From positions 372,001 through 436,000 of the forward strand of contig NZ_WJIB01000003.1 of the NCBI RefSeq assembly GCF_019400745.1: a DNA stretch of 64,000 bases. The letters are read 5' to 3'. How positions within the stretch are numbered: position 1 is the first letter of the stretch; each line of letters begins with the position of its first letter. Origin of the DNA: Cohnella sp. CFH 77786 (lineage in GTDB: Bacteria; Bacillota; Bacilli; Paenibacillales; Paenibacillaceae). A program made the position numbers and the translations under genes. Under the pieces are notes generated by a model. It was not told where the DNA came from. It saw only the letters and a program-made list of their open reading frames with translations, and ran no database searches. This document shows, piece by piece, positions 1 through 8,537 of this stretch.

Positions 1-2
1 CA

Positions 3-113
3 GATGTCGGGATGTATACTCATTTCGGTAATAACCAAGAAGATCACTATGGAATAGCGGGTTTTGAAAACATGTTTCAGAGAGACCGGTATAAGTATGT
101 GGAATTAAAGTAA
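3..113 (+). CDS. C-terminal end of a stalk-type protein (partial, cut by window start)
   Basis: An open frame enters from the left edge and stops at 111-113, giving 36 residues. Its end aligns with the end of the next gene: both carry YGI, then ENMF three residues later, then Y-x-Y four residues further on (9 of the last 21 positions identical). This makes it the tail of a paralogue of the 385-residue stalk-domain protein downstream. Nothing can be said about its N-terminus or start. The function of the C-terminal domain is not recognised. Confidence 0.6.
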   Translation, partial: DVGMYTHFGNNQEDHYGIAGFENMFQRDRYKYVELK

Positions 114-482
114 CCAAAGAAGGGGGATAGAATCTTGTGAGGAGATTGAGAAAATGGAACACGTTAATATCCATCGGTCCTTACAAACACTGACGTAAAG
201 CAACATCGGCTGCTATCCGTTACACTACAGTTGCTTGGCTCATAAGGTTGCTGGAGATGAGGCTAAGCAATTTCAAGTCCCATAACCAACAGACTCGGAT
301 CAATACACCCGTCTTTTCCGATTAGGCAAATCGATATCGATATAATGAACAGGGTTCGATTAAGATTATGGAGCACATGAGGTTTTAAACCGAGGCTATA
401 CTGAAGCGGCCGTTGCTCTATCGAAATCAAATGGTATCAACTCTCGGCTTAAATCGGTTGAAAGCAAAGGAGACGATGTTTA
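114..482. other. Intergenic stretch without a supported gene
   Basis: No reading frame here shows convincing protein character. A TATAAT box at 341-346 could serve the gene at 483, but its -35 is poor. A loose inverted repeat built on TTGCTT (about 230) and AAGCAA (about 264) may form a stem-loop. I see no riboswitch or terminator. Confidence 0.3.
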
Positions 483-1640
483 ATGTTCGCGAAAATGTTA
501 TCGGCAATAGTGGTCGTTTCCATTGCCTTTGGGCTCCACGAAGAACTCGCTCATGCAGATCCCGGGAAGGATCTGCGTATCATTCCTGTAATCGTCAACG
601 GCCAAAAAGTAAGATTCCCTGATACCGAACCGTATATCAATACGGATGGCCGAACGATGGTTCCTGTTCGCTTTGTGAGTGAGATGCTCGGTGCCAATGT
701 CAAATGGGAAGCAGGTACTCAGTCTGCGATAATCAATTATGAAGGCAAAACGATCCAGATGTCTGTCGGTTCTCAAATCGTTATGGTAAACGGACAAGTT
801 ACTGAACTCGATACTGCCGCTGAATTCACGGATGGCCGTACGATGGTACCTCTGCGATTCGTCAGCGAAGTCCTTGGTTCTACTGTCGAGTGGGACGACG
901 GCGCTCATGCGGTCAAAGTTACGGATGCAAAGTATCAGACAAAAATTGATGCTGGCGAAGTAAAGCTTGACCCCTGGGGGCGTGAGTATAGTAAGAACTA
1001 CGATGCTAACTGGATGAAACTAACGGACCTCGAAAGTGCCAAGTTTTATGATTTTTACGGAGCTAAACCGAGCCGTTACTTCCTCGAGCCGAAAAACGAA
1101 GACGTTGCTTTTTTCAAAGAAACAGCTGACGTTCTGAGTAGCAAAATACGTAAGTACTACGAAGCTCAATTAAATATCGACTATAGGACCGTAGATGCTG
1201 ATAAGCTTATTCAAGTACTTCTTGACAGTTCATCCGGGGTTAGAAACATGAATGCTTTTTATATTGATCAAACAAAAAAGATGGTAGCTGATTATGTATC
1301 TTGGGTTAAGAAAAACAAGGTAGTTGCCCGAGGTTACGCAGACCCTGAGATGTCTTCTGTCTATAAACCCGATAACTCCGGATTAATGTTCTGGGTACCT
1401 ACACACTTTAAGTTTATGATTATTTCGGCAGACGATACCGCTCAAACTTTCCTGGATAACTATAAAGTATCGTCCACATCTGATTCTTTCAAACTTAAAA
1501 AAGGTGTATGGTACGACGGGTATTCTGTTGTCAGCATGACTACGAACGTAGCTAATAGCACGTGGGGTAAAAGCTACGGTATTCGACACACAGAGAACAT
1601 GTTTTACAAAAACAGCTATTTCTACAACGTAGTAGAGTAA
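483..1640 (+). CDS. Secreted copper amine oxidase N-terminal (stalk) domain protein
   Basis: 385 residues. The start follows AAAGGAG at 466-472. Residues 1-25 look like a signal peptide ending ...LAHA. Two copies of the Cu_amine_oxidN fold follow (about 35-90 and 92-150), each with the hallmark DGRTMVPxRFVSE block, then xLGxxVxWxxG. In Paenibacillaceae this module usually serves as a cell-surface stalk rather than as an enzyme. The remaining ~235 residues form a charged domain with many Tyr and Phe that I do not recognise. Its last 21 residues resemble those of the truncated gene just upstream, so the two are tandem paralogues. Export to the cell envelope is inferred; the binding partner is unknown. 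Confidence 0.8.
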   Translation: MFAKMLSAIVVVSIAFGLHEELAHADPGKDLRIIPVIVNGQKVRFPDTEPYINTDGRTMVPVRFVSEMLGANVKWEAGTQSAIINYEGKTIQMSVGSQIVMVNGQVTELDTAAEFTDGRTMVPLRFVSEVLGSTVEWDDGAHAVKVTDAKYQTKIDAGEVKLDPWGREYSKNYDANWMKLTDLESAKFYDFYGAKPSRYFLEPKNEDVAFFKETADVLSSKIRKYYEAQLNIDYRTVDADKLIQVLLDSSSGVRNMNAFYIDQTKKMVADYVSWVKKNKVVARGYADPEMSSVYKPDNSGLMFWVPTHFKFMIISADDTAQTFLDNYKVSSTSDSFKLKKGVWYDGYSVVSMTTNVANSTWGKSYGIRHTENMFYKNSYFYNVVE

Positions 1641-1789
1641 CATAGAGGCAAGTGGAGGACTGATCAATAGTTCCATAAAGGACTCATTCCTATAATGAAG
1701 TAAATTGCCCTTTTAAAACAAAAACGCCCCTTGTTATACTGGGAACCGTTCAACCAAGAACATATCCCAAAACGAAGGAGGCGCTCACC

Positions 1790-1873
1790 ATGACGACAAC
1801 TTCTAAATATAGAGTCATATTAAGCGCGTCTCTTCTACTATTTGTTGGAGAGACGTTTTTAATGCATACCTAA
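1790..1873 (+). other. 27-codon ORF with strong RBS, possible insertion-sequence leader remnant
   Basis: A very good ribosome site (GAAGGAGGCGC) precedes an ATG at 1790, but the frame closes after 27 codons and a terminator hairpin lies inside its second half. A strong leader on a tiny frame suits the 5' end of a lost gene, perhaps a transposase. No terminal repeats are visible and the family is not identified. Confidence 0.3.
1827..1860 (+). terminator. Rho-independent terminator candidate
   Basis: CGTCTCT (1827-1833) pairs perfectly with AGAGACG (1849-1855) across a 15-nt loop and is followed by TTTTT at 1856-1860. Confidence 0.5.
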
Positions 1874-1947
1874 GACCCTCTGATATGATGTGAAATTGAT
1901 GACAACAAAGATGATCGGAATGCAACTAAATAAAGAATATCCCGATC

Positions 1948-2085
1948 ATGGCCAAAAGGCTCGCCGAACACGGCGAGGAATATCTCCAGTTGCGCAAAGA
2001 AGTTCATGCAGCCGCAATAAGGTACAATACGCATACGGATAATATCGAAGAACCGGTGGAATATCCAGAGGTTATAGAGTGGTAG
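1948..2085 (+). pseudogene. Short orphan coding fragment (45 codons)
   Basis: ATG at 1948 opens a 45-residue charged, helix-like frame (MAKRLAEHGEEYLQLRKEV...) that stops at 2083. There is no clear ribosome site. A separate short frame starting near 1910 (MIGMQLNKEYP) leads into it after a frame change, so this may be the end of a frameshifted gene. The family is not recognised. It meets the SDR gene tail to tail and overlaps the last bases of that gene. Confidence 0.3.
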
Positions 2086-2920
2086 GCAAACCTGTCGTTT
2101 CCTCGCTGATCTCCCACAGACGGCGGGCTAATGAGGCATCATAGGCGGTTTTGGAAGCGCGCGCTTCTCGGCAGCGAGCAAAATATTTTCCTGTAACCCC
2201 CTCCACTTCAGGAGAGGAGGCGAGATAGACGCTTGTTGCCGCACCTTTGTCCACAGGAATCAAAAGGGGGTTTAACATCGAGTTCACCCATTTTTCCAAA
2301 CCGGTCAGTTGCTGCGTAAATGGCGTATTCACAAAACCGGGATGCAGACAGTTGGCCGTAACGCCGGTACCGTTTAGCCGGCGTGATAGTTCATAATTGA
2401 ACAATAGGTTGGCTAGCTTGGATTGCCCATAGGCTAGACTGGGCAAGTAGCGGCGTTTACTGTGCAGATCATCGAGGCGAATGCGGCTAAACCGGTGCGC
2501 GATCGAGCTTACCGTCACGATACGGGCGTTGCCGCTTTCTTTCAGCAGTCCCGTCAATAAACCGGTTAGCAGAAACGTGCCGAAGTGATTGACGCCAATC
2601 GTCAGTTCCAACCCGTCCTCCGTTTCGGTTCGCTTGTTCGCCATCGTGCCGGCATTGTTGATCAGAACATGCAGTCGATCATACTTCTTGTTGACGGATT
2701 CCGCGAACTTGCGAATGGAAGTGAAGGAAGCCAGATCCAGCTCCATGACTTCCAGGCGCTCGTTTCCGCTCTGTTTGGCGATTTCCCGCCGAACCGCTTC
2801 CCCCTTCCCCGTATTGCGACAGGCGAGAATAAGGGAGGCTCCCTTTGTTGCCAGCGCTTCCGCCGTCGCTCTTCCGATTCCCGTATTTGCCCCAGTAATT
2901 AATACGGTACGATTGATCAT
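2072..2920 (-). CDS. Short-chain dehydrogenase/reductase (SDR)
   Basis: 282 residues. The true start is ATG at 2918-2920, preceded by AAGAAGGTCTCTG; the upstream extension of the open frame overlaps the sensor kinase gene and is not needed. It has a classical Rossmann SDR layout: the NAD(P) glycine motif TGANTGIG at residues 9-16, NNAG at 88-91, catalytic Ser about 139, and Tyr164-x3-Lys168 (YGQSK). The sequence is close to retinol-dehydrogenase/WWOX-like bacterial SDRs, which reduce or oxidise carbonyl/alcohol substrates in the cytoplasm; the real substrate cannot be told. It lies just downstream of, and in the same direction as, the two-component genes (19-bp gap), so it may be co-transcribed with them. 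Confidence 0.85.
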   Translation of the reverse strand: MINRTVLITGANTGIGRATAEALATKGASLILACRNTGKGEAVRREIAKQSGNERLEVMELDLASFTSIRKFAESVNKKYDRLHVLINNAGTMANKRTETEDGLELTIGVNHFGTFLLTGLLTGLLKESGNARIVTVSSIAHRFSRIRLDDLHSKRRYLPSLAYGQSKLANLLFNYELSRRLNGTGVTANCLHPGFVNTPFTQQLTGLEKWVNSMLNPLLIPVDKGAATSVYLASSPEVEGVTGKYFARCREARASKTAYDASLARRLWEISEETTGLPTTL

Positions 2921-2939
2921 CAGAGAGACCTTCTTTGCT

Positions 2940-4067
2940 CTAAGGTAAATAAACGCTAAAGCACGTACCGGTACCCGGCTTGCTCCGGACGCGGATGAAT
3001 CCTCCGTGGGCTTTGACGAAGTGATGCGCAATGGACAGTCCGAGCCCCGATCCGCCTGAATGCCGCGAACGGGCTTCTTCCACGCGGTAAAACCGATCGA
3101 ATAGATGGGCAAGATCTTCTTCGGGGATCCCGATGCCGGTGTCCGTTACGGAGACCTTGGCATAAATCGAGCCCCGGTCGACGACTTGCTCCTCGATTTC
3201 AACCGAAATCTTACCACCTCCCGGCGTGTAGCGGATTGCATTCGTCAGCAAATTGATGAACACCTGCGTGATCCGTCTCGTGTCGGCCATCACCATTACC
3301 GGCTTCGTGTTCGAATAGAAGCGTAACTCCAGTCCGTTCTCCTCAGCCTCCATCTTCACATCATCAACGATTTGCTCCAGTCTTGACGATAGATCGAGCG
3401 GTTTGCGATCCAATGCCAAACGGCCCGCCTCAGCCAACGATAAGACATGAAGATCTTCCACGAGCAAGCCTAGGCGGATAACTTCGTCATGGAGTCTCAG
3501 CAGCATTTCCGGAGGGACGTATGGAACGGTCTGTTGGGCATTTTCCAATTTAAGCTGCATGATCGACAGCGGAGTTCGAAGCTCATGAGCGACATCAGCG
3601 ACCAACCGCTTGCGGGCGTCCTCCGCTTCCTGAAGGCGAAGCGTCATCTCGTTGAAAGTTTGAGCGACCTTCCCATACTCATCTTTCGAGTATACAGGTA
3701 CTTTGACGTTCAGGTCTCCCTGCGACACGCGCTCTATTGCGGCTATCAGCTTTTTGAGCGGGTGGGTCAGCACCCCCGATATCCAAAAACTGAAGACCAA
3801 CCCGATCGCAATAAAAGAGAACAAGCGTACGCCGTGCGTGACATTGAGCAGTGCGTTCGCCCGCATATTGTCAAGGAAAAAAGATTTAAACATTTCGATT
3901 TGCTCTTCGGGCTCGGCACTCAAATAGCGGGCATCGATGTGTTCCCTTTGAAATTGATCGATCAGGTTGCTGGAGTAAACTTGTGTTGTAAGAGCGAATG
4001 TCATACTTACAATGAGCACGAGCAGTCCCATACAGGCGAATATTTTCATGCGGACCGTCAGCTTCAT
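2940..4067 (-). CDS. Two-component sensor histidine kinase
   Basis: 375 residues from ATG 4065-4067, which overlaps the response-regulator stop as ATGA. Domain order: membrane helix 1 (about 8-28), a short extracytoplasmic sensor of ~50 residues, helix 2 (about 82-100), a HAMP linker (about 100-152), a HisKA box with the phospho-acceptor His161 in VAHELRTPLS, then the HATPase with N-box (NLLTNAIRYT), GIGIP and GSGLGLSI blocks. It should autophosphorylate and pass phosphate to the regulator encoded just upstream. The stimulus is unknown. The divergent DUF6220/MMPL operon is a plausible target. Confidence 0.9.
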   Translation of the reverse strand: MKLTVRMKIFACMGLLVLIVSMTFALTTQVYSSNLIDQFQREHIDARYLSAEPEEQIEMFKSFFLDNMRANALLNVTHGVRLFSFIAIGLVFSFWISGVLTHPLKKLIAAIERVSQGDLNVKVPVYSKDEYGKVAQTFNEMTLRLQEAEDARKRLVADVAHELRTPLSIMQLKLENAQQTVPYVPPEMLLRLHDEVIRLGLLVEDLHVLSLAEAGRLALDRKPLDLSSRLEQIVDDVKMEAEENGLELRFYSNTKPVMVMADTRRITQVFINLLTNAIRYTPGGGKISVEIEEQVVDRGSIYAKVSVTDTGIGIPEEDLAHLFDRFYRVEEARSRHSGGSGLGLSIAHHFVKAHGGFIRVRSKPGTGTCFSVYLP

Positions 4068-4750
4068 GATTGTTCTCCAAATCGGTAACCGAAGCCGTAT
4101 ACCGTTTGAATATAACGCGGACTGGTCGGATCTTCTCCCAGCTTGCGGCGAAGATTGCGGATATGGGAATCCATCGTTCTTTCGTATCCCATATATTCGT
4201 CCTCGAGTGCGGCTCTTAATAATTGCAGGCGGCTGAAAACGATTCCGGGACGCGCGGCCAACGTGTACAAAATTTTGAATTCCGTCGGTGTCAGTTGGAT
4301 CTCCTGGCCGTCCTTGAATACCTGACATTTGGCCTCGGAAATGATCAGGTTGTCTCTTTCCAGGAACATCGACCTGTCTTCAGGACCGCGCATGCGGCGA
4401 AGTAAGGCTCGAAGCCGCGAAGCGAGCTCGCGCAAGCTGAACGGCTTCGTCAAGTAATCGTCCGCACCGATTTCCAGACCTACGATTTTATCCGCTTCAT
4501 CCGATCTGGCCGTAACCATGATAATGCCGCATTGCGAGGTTTGCCTTAATTCACGGCATACGTCAATGCCGCTTTTCTCGGGGAGCATCCAATCGAGCAC
4601 GACAAGATCAGGCCGTTCAGATCGGGCAATCGTGAGCGCTTCTCTACCGGTACAGGCGATTAATACCCGAAACCCTTCACGTTGCAGATAGGTGTGCATT
4701 TCCTCCAGCATGCCCGGTTCGTCCTCAACGAGCAACAGTTTCGGTTCCAT
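4064..4750 (-). CDS. OmpR/PhoB-family response regulator
   Basis: 228 residues from ATG 4748-4750 (MEPKLLLVEDE), the family's usual length. An alternative ATG lies 15 bases upstream, and the longer frame adds nothing family-like. The receiver domain has the acidic pair in VEDE, phospho-acceptor Asp53 (VLDWMLP) and the conserved Lys in TKPFS. The C-terminal winged helix contains LTPTEFKIL and a GFGYRF ending. It is translationally coupled to the kinase. The gene is divergent from the DUF6220 operon across a control region that contains an inverted repeat. Confidence 0.9.
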   Translation of the reverse strand: MEPKLLLVEDEPGMLEEMHTYLQREGFRVLIACTGREALTIARSERPDLVVLDWMLPEKSGIDVCRELRQTSQCGIIMVTARSDEADKIVGLEIGADDYLTKPFSLRELASRLRALLRRMRGPEDRSMFLERDNLIISEAKCQVFKDGQEIQLTPTEFKILYTLAARPGIVFSRLQLLRAALEDEYMGYERTMDSHIRNLRRKLGEDPTSPRYIQTVYGFGYRFGEQS

Positions 4751-4893
4751 TCCAATCCATCCCATCTTTCCGGTTTCGTCTGCTTCCAGCGCTCGAATAT
4801 ACGACTTACCGAAAATTATACCGTGATTCATCATGCTCTTGAAGAAGTCCACACAATAAGTGGAGGATATGCATAAGTTCTCGACATTTATTG

Positions 4894-4910
4894 TTTACAC
4901 TGACTGTAAA
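4894..4910. promoter_or_regulatory. Inverted repeat (operator candidate) in front of the DUF6220-MMPL operon
   Basis: TTTACA-CTGAC-TGTAAA is a perfect 6-bp inverted repeat. The left arm can also act as a -35 box, with ATTTAA 17 bp further on as a weak -10. The site lies between the divergent two-component genes and the DUF6220 gene. Which protein binds it is unknown. Confidence 0.45.
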
Positions 4911-4940
4911 ATCTGAATTTAACGAAAGCGAGGATTAAAA

Positions 4941-5336
4941 ATGAGTATTCTATCGTTGGTGTTTAAGGCGATGGTAAGGATTTTTGCCGTATGTATTATG
5001 ATCCAGGTGTTTCTTGCCGGTCTCGCAATATTTTGGGATTCGGCCCAGTGGGCCAGCCACACGGGTTTTGCCAGGGTGCTGATCGTGGTTTCGATCCTGA
5101 TCCTCGTCATTTCTTTCATCGCTCGGCTGCCGCTTTCTCTTCGACTGCGCAGTGCGGGGTTGTTCGGCATCATCATTTTAATAGCGGTCAGCGCCGAATT
5201 GCCGTCTGGAATTGGATACTTATCTGCTCTTCATCCGGTACTCGCTCTATTGTTGTTTATTGGAACGGTGTCCCTCATTCGGAGGACCGATGCGCTCATG
5301 GAAGCAAAACAACAATCTGTGGAGCAAAGCGGTTGA
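4941..5336 (+). CDS. DUF6220 family membrane protein
   Basis: 131 residues with about four hydrophobic helices (roughly 7-30, 42-60, 70-88, 96-114) and the family-like blocks IQVFLAGLAIF, W-A-x-H-x-GF, and ALHPVLALLLF near the end. DUF6220 proteins are small integral membrane proteins of unknown role. The start follows AGCGAGGATTAAAA. It is the first gene of an operon with a 53-residue membrane protein (TGAATG junction) and an MMPL exporter, so a role in lipid or drug export, or as an accessory subunit, is possible but only inferred. Confidence 0.75.
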   Translation: MSILSLVFKAMVRIFAVCIMIQVFLAGLAIFWDSAQWASHTGFARVLIVVSILILVISFIARLPLSLRLRSAGLFGIIILIAVSAELPSGIGYLSALHPVLALLLFIGTVSLIRRTDALMEAKQQSVEQSG

Positions 5337-5498
5337 ATGGTGTTAAGTGTCCTTCTATTCCTTATCGCGTCCGGAGTATCGCTGCATCTGGTTGCGCGTG
5401 ATGATGAGAATCGGACTCGTCGGTTTCGAATCATTGTAATGGTTCTTTATGGAATGTCCGGTGTCTTTGTTCTCTTTATTATCTTTCCAAGATCATGA
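5337..5498 (+). CDS. Small two-helix membrane protein (53 aa)
   Basis: ATG at 5337 directly follows the stop of the DUF6220 gene (TGAATG), so translation is probably coupled. The 53 residues form helix (1-20), a charged loop RDDENRTRRFR, helix (32-50), and the short tail PRS. No family is recognised. Its tight packing between the DUF6220 gene and the MMPL exporter, 34 bp before the exporter start, suggests it is a real subunit or accessory peptide. It is below the length at which most gene finders call genes. Confidence 0.65.
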   Translation: MVLSVLLFLIASGVSLHLVARDDENRTRRFRIIVMVLYGMSGVFVLFIIFPRS

Positions 5499-5532
5499 CG
5501 AAAGGCAAGGAACGAAAAAAGGAGAATCAGGC

Positions 5533-7779
5533 ATGAAGGATCGAATTGGAATCGATAGATGGGTGGCTGGCCCCACTTCTAGATGGGTTACATTGCTTAC
5601 TTGGTTAATCGCAGCAGGGCTGTTAAGCGCGGTGGCTCCGTCCATTAGCAAGGAAGTCGTGAATAATGCTCCCCCATTGGCTGTCGACAGGCCATCCGTG
5701 CAAGCACTTGAATTAGTAAAGAGAGAATATCCGAATGCGGAAGAGGCTCTTGCCCTGTTCGTGTGGCACCGCCAAGGAGGACTGACCGATACCGATCTGC
5801 GGCGCATCCAACAATTTACCGAAAGATTATCGACACATCCCGTACCGTATCAGACATCCGTACCGCCCTTGCATCAAATGCCGCTTCAAGCTTTGAAAAC
5901 GAAGCTGTCGGAGGACGGCAGCACCATCGTCACGCCGGTATTCTTCAGGAAAGGAGCACAATCGAATGAGTGGAAGGAAGGCGTAGATCAAGCGAAAGAA
6001 GAAGCAACCGTCCTATTCGGTACCGATCTGTTCGCCGTCGCCATCGATTCTCCGGCCGACTTGAACGCAAGAGTTACCGGTCAGGTCGGCATACAGATCG
6101 ACGCGACCGGAGTATTCGGACAGGCCGACAAAACGTTGCTCCTCGGAACCGTACTTCTTGTGCTCGTGCTGCTGCTGCTCATTTACCGCTCGCCGATTCT
6201 GGCCATAACCCCGCTGGTTGCCGTAGGAATCGCTTACTTCGTCATCAGTCCGATTTTGGGCTGGATGGTTCACAGCGGCATGATCACGGTGGAAAAGCAA
6301 GGAACCAATATCATGACGGTATTATTGTTCGGCGCCGGTACGGATTATTGCTTGTTCCTCATTTACCGGTTCCGTCAACTGCTCATGATCGAACCGGATA
6401 GAGGCAAGGCACTTCGCGGCGCCATTACCGGATCGTCAGGCGCGATCGCGATGAGCGGGTTAACCGTCATTCTCTCGCTCCTTACGATGATCGTTGCGGA
6501 GTACGGTTCGTTCCGACTGCTCGCCGCACCGTTTGGTATTTCGATCTTCATTATGGTCCTGGCCAGCTTGACGCTTGTTCCGGCTTTGCTCGCCATTATG
6601 GGACGCGCTTCATTCTGGCCGTTCATTCCGAGGACACCGGGCATGCTGGCCGAACGAGCCAAGCGTAACGGACAACCGACCCCGGCTTCAAACAAGCCCT
6701 CGCGCAATTATATTGGTTCCCTTGTCGTACGTCGGCCTTGGCTGATTATGGTCCTGACCTGCTTGGTGCTTGGCGGATTTGCCGTATTCTCGACTCAGGT
6801 TAAGTTCACGTTCGATAAGCTTGCCATGTTTCCCAAAACGATGGCATCCATCGAAGGATTCTCCGTCATCGGCGAGCAATTCTCGCCCGGCGAACTCGCT
6901 CCCGTTAAAGTGATCGTGGATACCGAAGGCGAGAATCGGGACGTTGCCCGGACCTTGGCCTCGCTTCCTTACGTGACACAAGTATCCGAGCCGCAGGCAG
7001 GGAAGATGAACCCTGCAATCCTGGCATATGACGTTTCCCTTTCCCTGAATCCTTATTCGACGGACGCGATGAATCTCATTCCGGAACTTCGCCAAACGGT
7101 AGAAGGCGTGTTGAGTCAGTCTGGCGACACGAACGCTGCGAAACACGTTTGGATTTCCGGAGAGACAGCGGAGCAATATGACACGAAAGAAACTAACATA
7201 CGGGATATGAGCAGCATTTTGCCGCTGATCATTCTCGTGATCGCAACTCTCCTGGTCGTGTATCTGCGTTCTTTGGTCGCGGCAACTTACCTTATTCTAA
7301 CCGTATTACTCTCGTATTTGTCAGCGTTGGGATTAGGGTGGGTCGTCTTGCACTACATTATGGGCATGGACGTGATTCAAGGCACGATACCGCTTTATTC
7401 GTTTGTATTTTTGATCGCGCTGGGCGAGGATTACAACATTTTCGTGATATCCTCCATATGGCAGAAGAGCAAGCGTTTGCCGTTGAAACAAGCGGTCTGG
7501 GAAGGGGTGGGGGAGACGGGATCCGTCATTACATCAGCTGGCCTCATTCTTGCGGGGACTTTCGCCGTTCTGATCACGATGCCGGTTCAGTTGATGCTGC
7601 AAATGGGAGTCATAACTGCGCTCGGAATTTTGCTCGATACGTTCGTTGTGCGCCCATTGCTCGTACCGGCCATAACGCTGATCCTCGGCAAGTGGAGTTT
7701 CTGGCCCGGACGCCGCAACGCCGTTTCAGAGACGGATTCAATATCGGCTGACAAGCAAATGACATGGTCATCCATGTGA
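5533..7779 (+). CDS. MMPL/RND-family membrane exporter
   Basis: 748 residues from ATG 5533, with GGAG at 5521-5524. The protein has two halves, each with one helix, a large extracytoplasmic domain and five more helices, as in MMPL/YdfJ proteins. Typical marks are the GAGTDYCLFLIYRFRQL segment in the first half and ALGEDYNIFVISSIW in the second, which carry the proton-relay Asp/Tyr and Glu-Asp-Tyr residues of the family. These transporters use the proton gradient to export lipids, siderophores or amphiphilic drugs. The substrate cannot be read from sequence. It is the third gene of the operon behind the DUF6220 protein. Confidence 0.88.
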   Translation: MKDRIGIDRWVAGPTSRWVTLLTWLIAAGLLSAVAPSISKEVVNNAPPLAVDRPSVQALELVKREYPNAEEALALFVWHRQGGLTDTDLRRIQQFTERLSTHPVPYQTSVPPLHQMPLQALKTKLSEDGSTIVTPVFFRKGAQSNEWKEGVDQAKEEATVLFGTDLFAVAIDSPADLNARVTGQVGIQIDATGVFGQADKTLLLGTVLLVLVLLLLIYRSPILAITPLVAVGIAYFVISPILGWMVHSGMITVEKQGTNIMTVLLFGAGTDYCLFLIYRFRQLLMIEPDRGKALRGAITGSSGAIAMSGLTVILSLLTMIVAEYGSFRLLAAPFGISIFIMVLASLTLVPALLAIMGRASFWPFIPRTPGMLAERAKRNGQPTPASNKPSRNYIGSLVVRRPWLIMVLTCLVLGGFAVFSTQVKFTFDKLAMFPKTMASIEGFSVIGEQFSPGELAPVKVIVDTEGENRDVARTLASLPYVTQVSEPQAGKMNPAILAYDVSLSLNPYSTDAMNLIPELRQTVEGVLSQSGDTNAAKHVWISGETAEQYDTKETNIRDMSSILPLIILVIATLLVVYLRSLVAATYLILTVLLSYLSALGLGWVVLHYIMGMDVIQGTIPLYSFVFLIALGEDYNIFVISSIWQKSKRLPLKQAVWEGVGETGSVITSAGLILAGTFAVLITMPVQLMLQMGVITALGILLDTFVVRPLLVPAITLILGKWSFWPGRRNAVSETDSISADKQMTWSSM

Positions 7780-7803
7780 AATAGGTCGCATCCGGGATAC
7801 CAT

Positions 7804-7926
7804 ATGATTTCGGCTGCGACGAATTCCTTCTCGGATACGTCGAACAGCTGGGCGAAGCCGTATTTCGAGCAACTGCACAACGCGGGCATCATCTACGGCA
7901 CCGGCAATCGAACACTCTACGAATAG
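7804..7926 (+). pseudogene. Orphan SLH-domain fragment
   Basis: A 40-residue frame has the pattern of an S-layer homology module: FSDTSNSWAKPYFEQLHNAG, then IIYGTGNRTLYE and a stop. Real SLH proteins carry three ~55-residue copies, so this is a remnant of a lost surface protein. There is no promoter or ribosome site of note. Its last bases overlap the 3' end of the WYL gene on the other strand, which could mark the deletion junction. Confidence 0.6.
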
Positions 7927-8438
7927 TTCTCCATCATGTTATATAAATATTTTCGAAAGTCATCCACATAAGTTTGGGGCTCTACGATTTTCAGTTGGGT
8001 GCCGAAGCTTGCCAGAAACTGAAAGCCCGTACTGTTGTGAGGAACATGAAGGGTTGCTAATAACCATTCAGCACCATCGGTTTCAATACTCTTTCGACCG
8101 TACCTCTCCATGAAGTGATCTTTAATGCTAGGCGAAATCAATGCCTTAATCGTGACAAGCTGCGGTTGATAACTGGCTTCGTGTACTTGTTCCGGCCAAT
8201 CATCTCTAGGGGTAAATGTTCTTTCCCCCACCGTCAGATGATCGATCCGGGACAATTTAAACGTTCGATATCCCTGACGATCCAGACAGAAGCCTTTCAA
8301 GTACCAACTCGATTCGCTGAAATGAAGTCCGTAAGGCTCGACGATTCGATTCGTCACGGTGCCGTTTTTGTCGATATAATCAAACGAAACGAACCTTCTC
8401 TTTACGATGATCGAAATCAACCTCTCGACCTTGTCCAT
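7917..8438 (-). CDS. WYL-domain protein lacking the usual DNA-binding domain
   Basis: 173 residues. The start has a good GAGGT site six bases upstream, so this is a proper gene start. The WYL core is clear: FDYIDKNG, EPYGLHFSESSWYLKGFC, and RTFKLSRI. Usual YafY/DeoR-type WYL regulators have ~300 residues with an N-terminal helix-turn-helix, which is absent here. It may act as a ligand sensor that pairs with another protein, or be a shortened regulator. It is divergent from a broken VOC gene; such regulator/VOC pairs are common in this family. Confidence 0.75.
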   Translation of the reverse strand: MDKVERLISIIVKRRFVSFDYIDKNGTVTNRIVEPYGLHFSESSWYLKGFCLDRQGYRTFKLSRIDHLTVGERTFTPRDDWPEQVHEASYQPQLVTIKALISPSIKDHFMERYGRKSIETDGAEWLLATLHVPHNSTGFQFLASFGTQLKIVEPQTYVDDFRKYLYNMMENYS

Positions 8439-8473
8439 ATGTTTACCTCATTTTTCTCGACGCTGTCTCAGAA

Positions 8474-8491
8474 AAGTGACGGATAGCTGTC
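8474..8491. promoter_or_regulatory. Inverted repeat between WYL and VOC genes
   Basis: GTGAC and GTCAC flank GGATAGCT in the 100-bp divergent gap, a plausible operator for the neighbouring WYL-type regulator. The sequence support is limited to the 5-bp arms. Confidence 0.3.
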
Positions 8492-8537
8492 ACCTTTTAT
8501 TCATTATACTACAGTTATCACAAGAAGGAGGTTATGC

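Noticed and set aside
114..482. Possible riboswitch (stem around TTGCTT/AAGCAA)
   Set aside because: It does not match the conserved core of any class I know, and the stem is only six pairs long.
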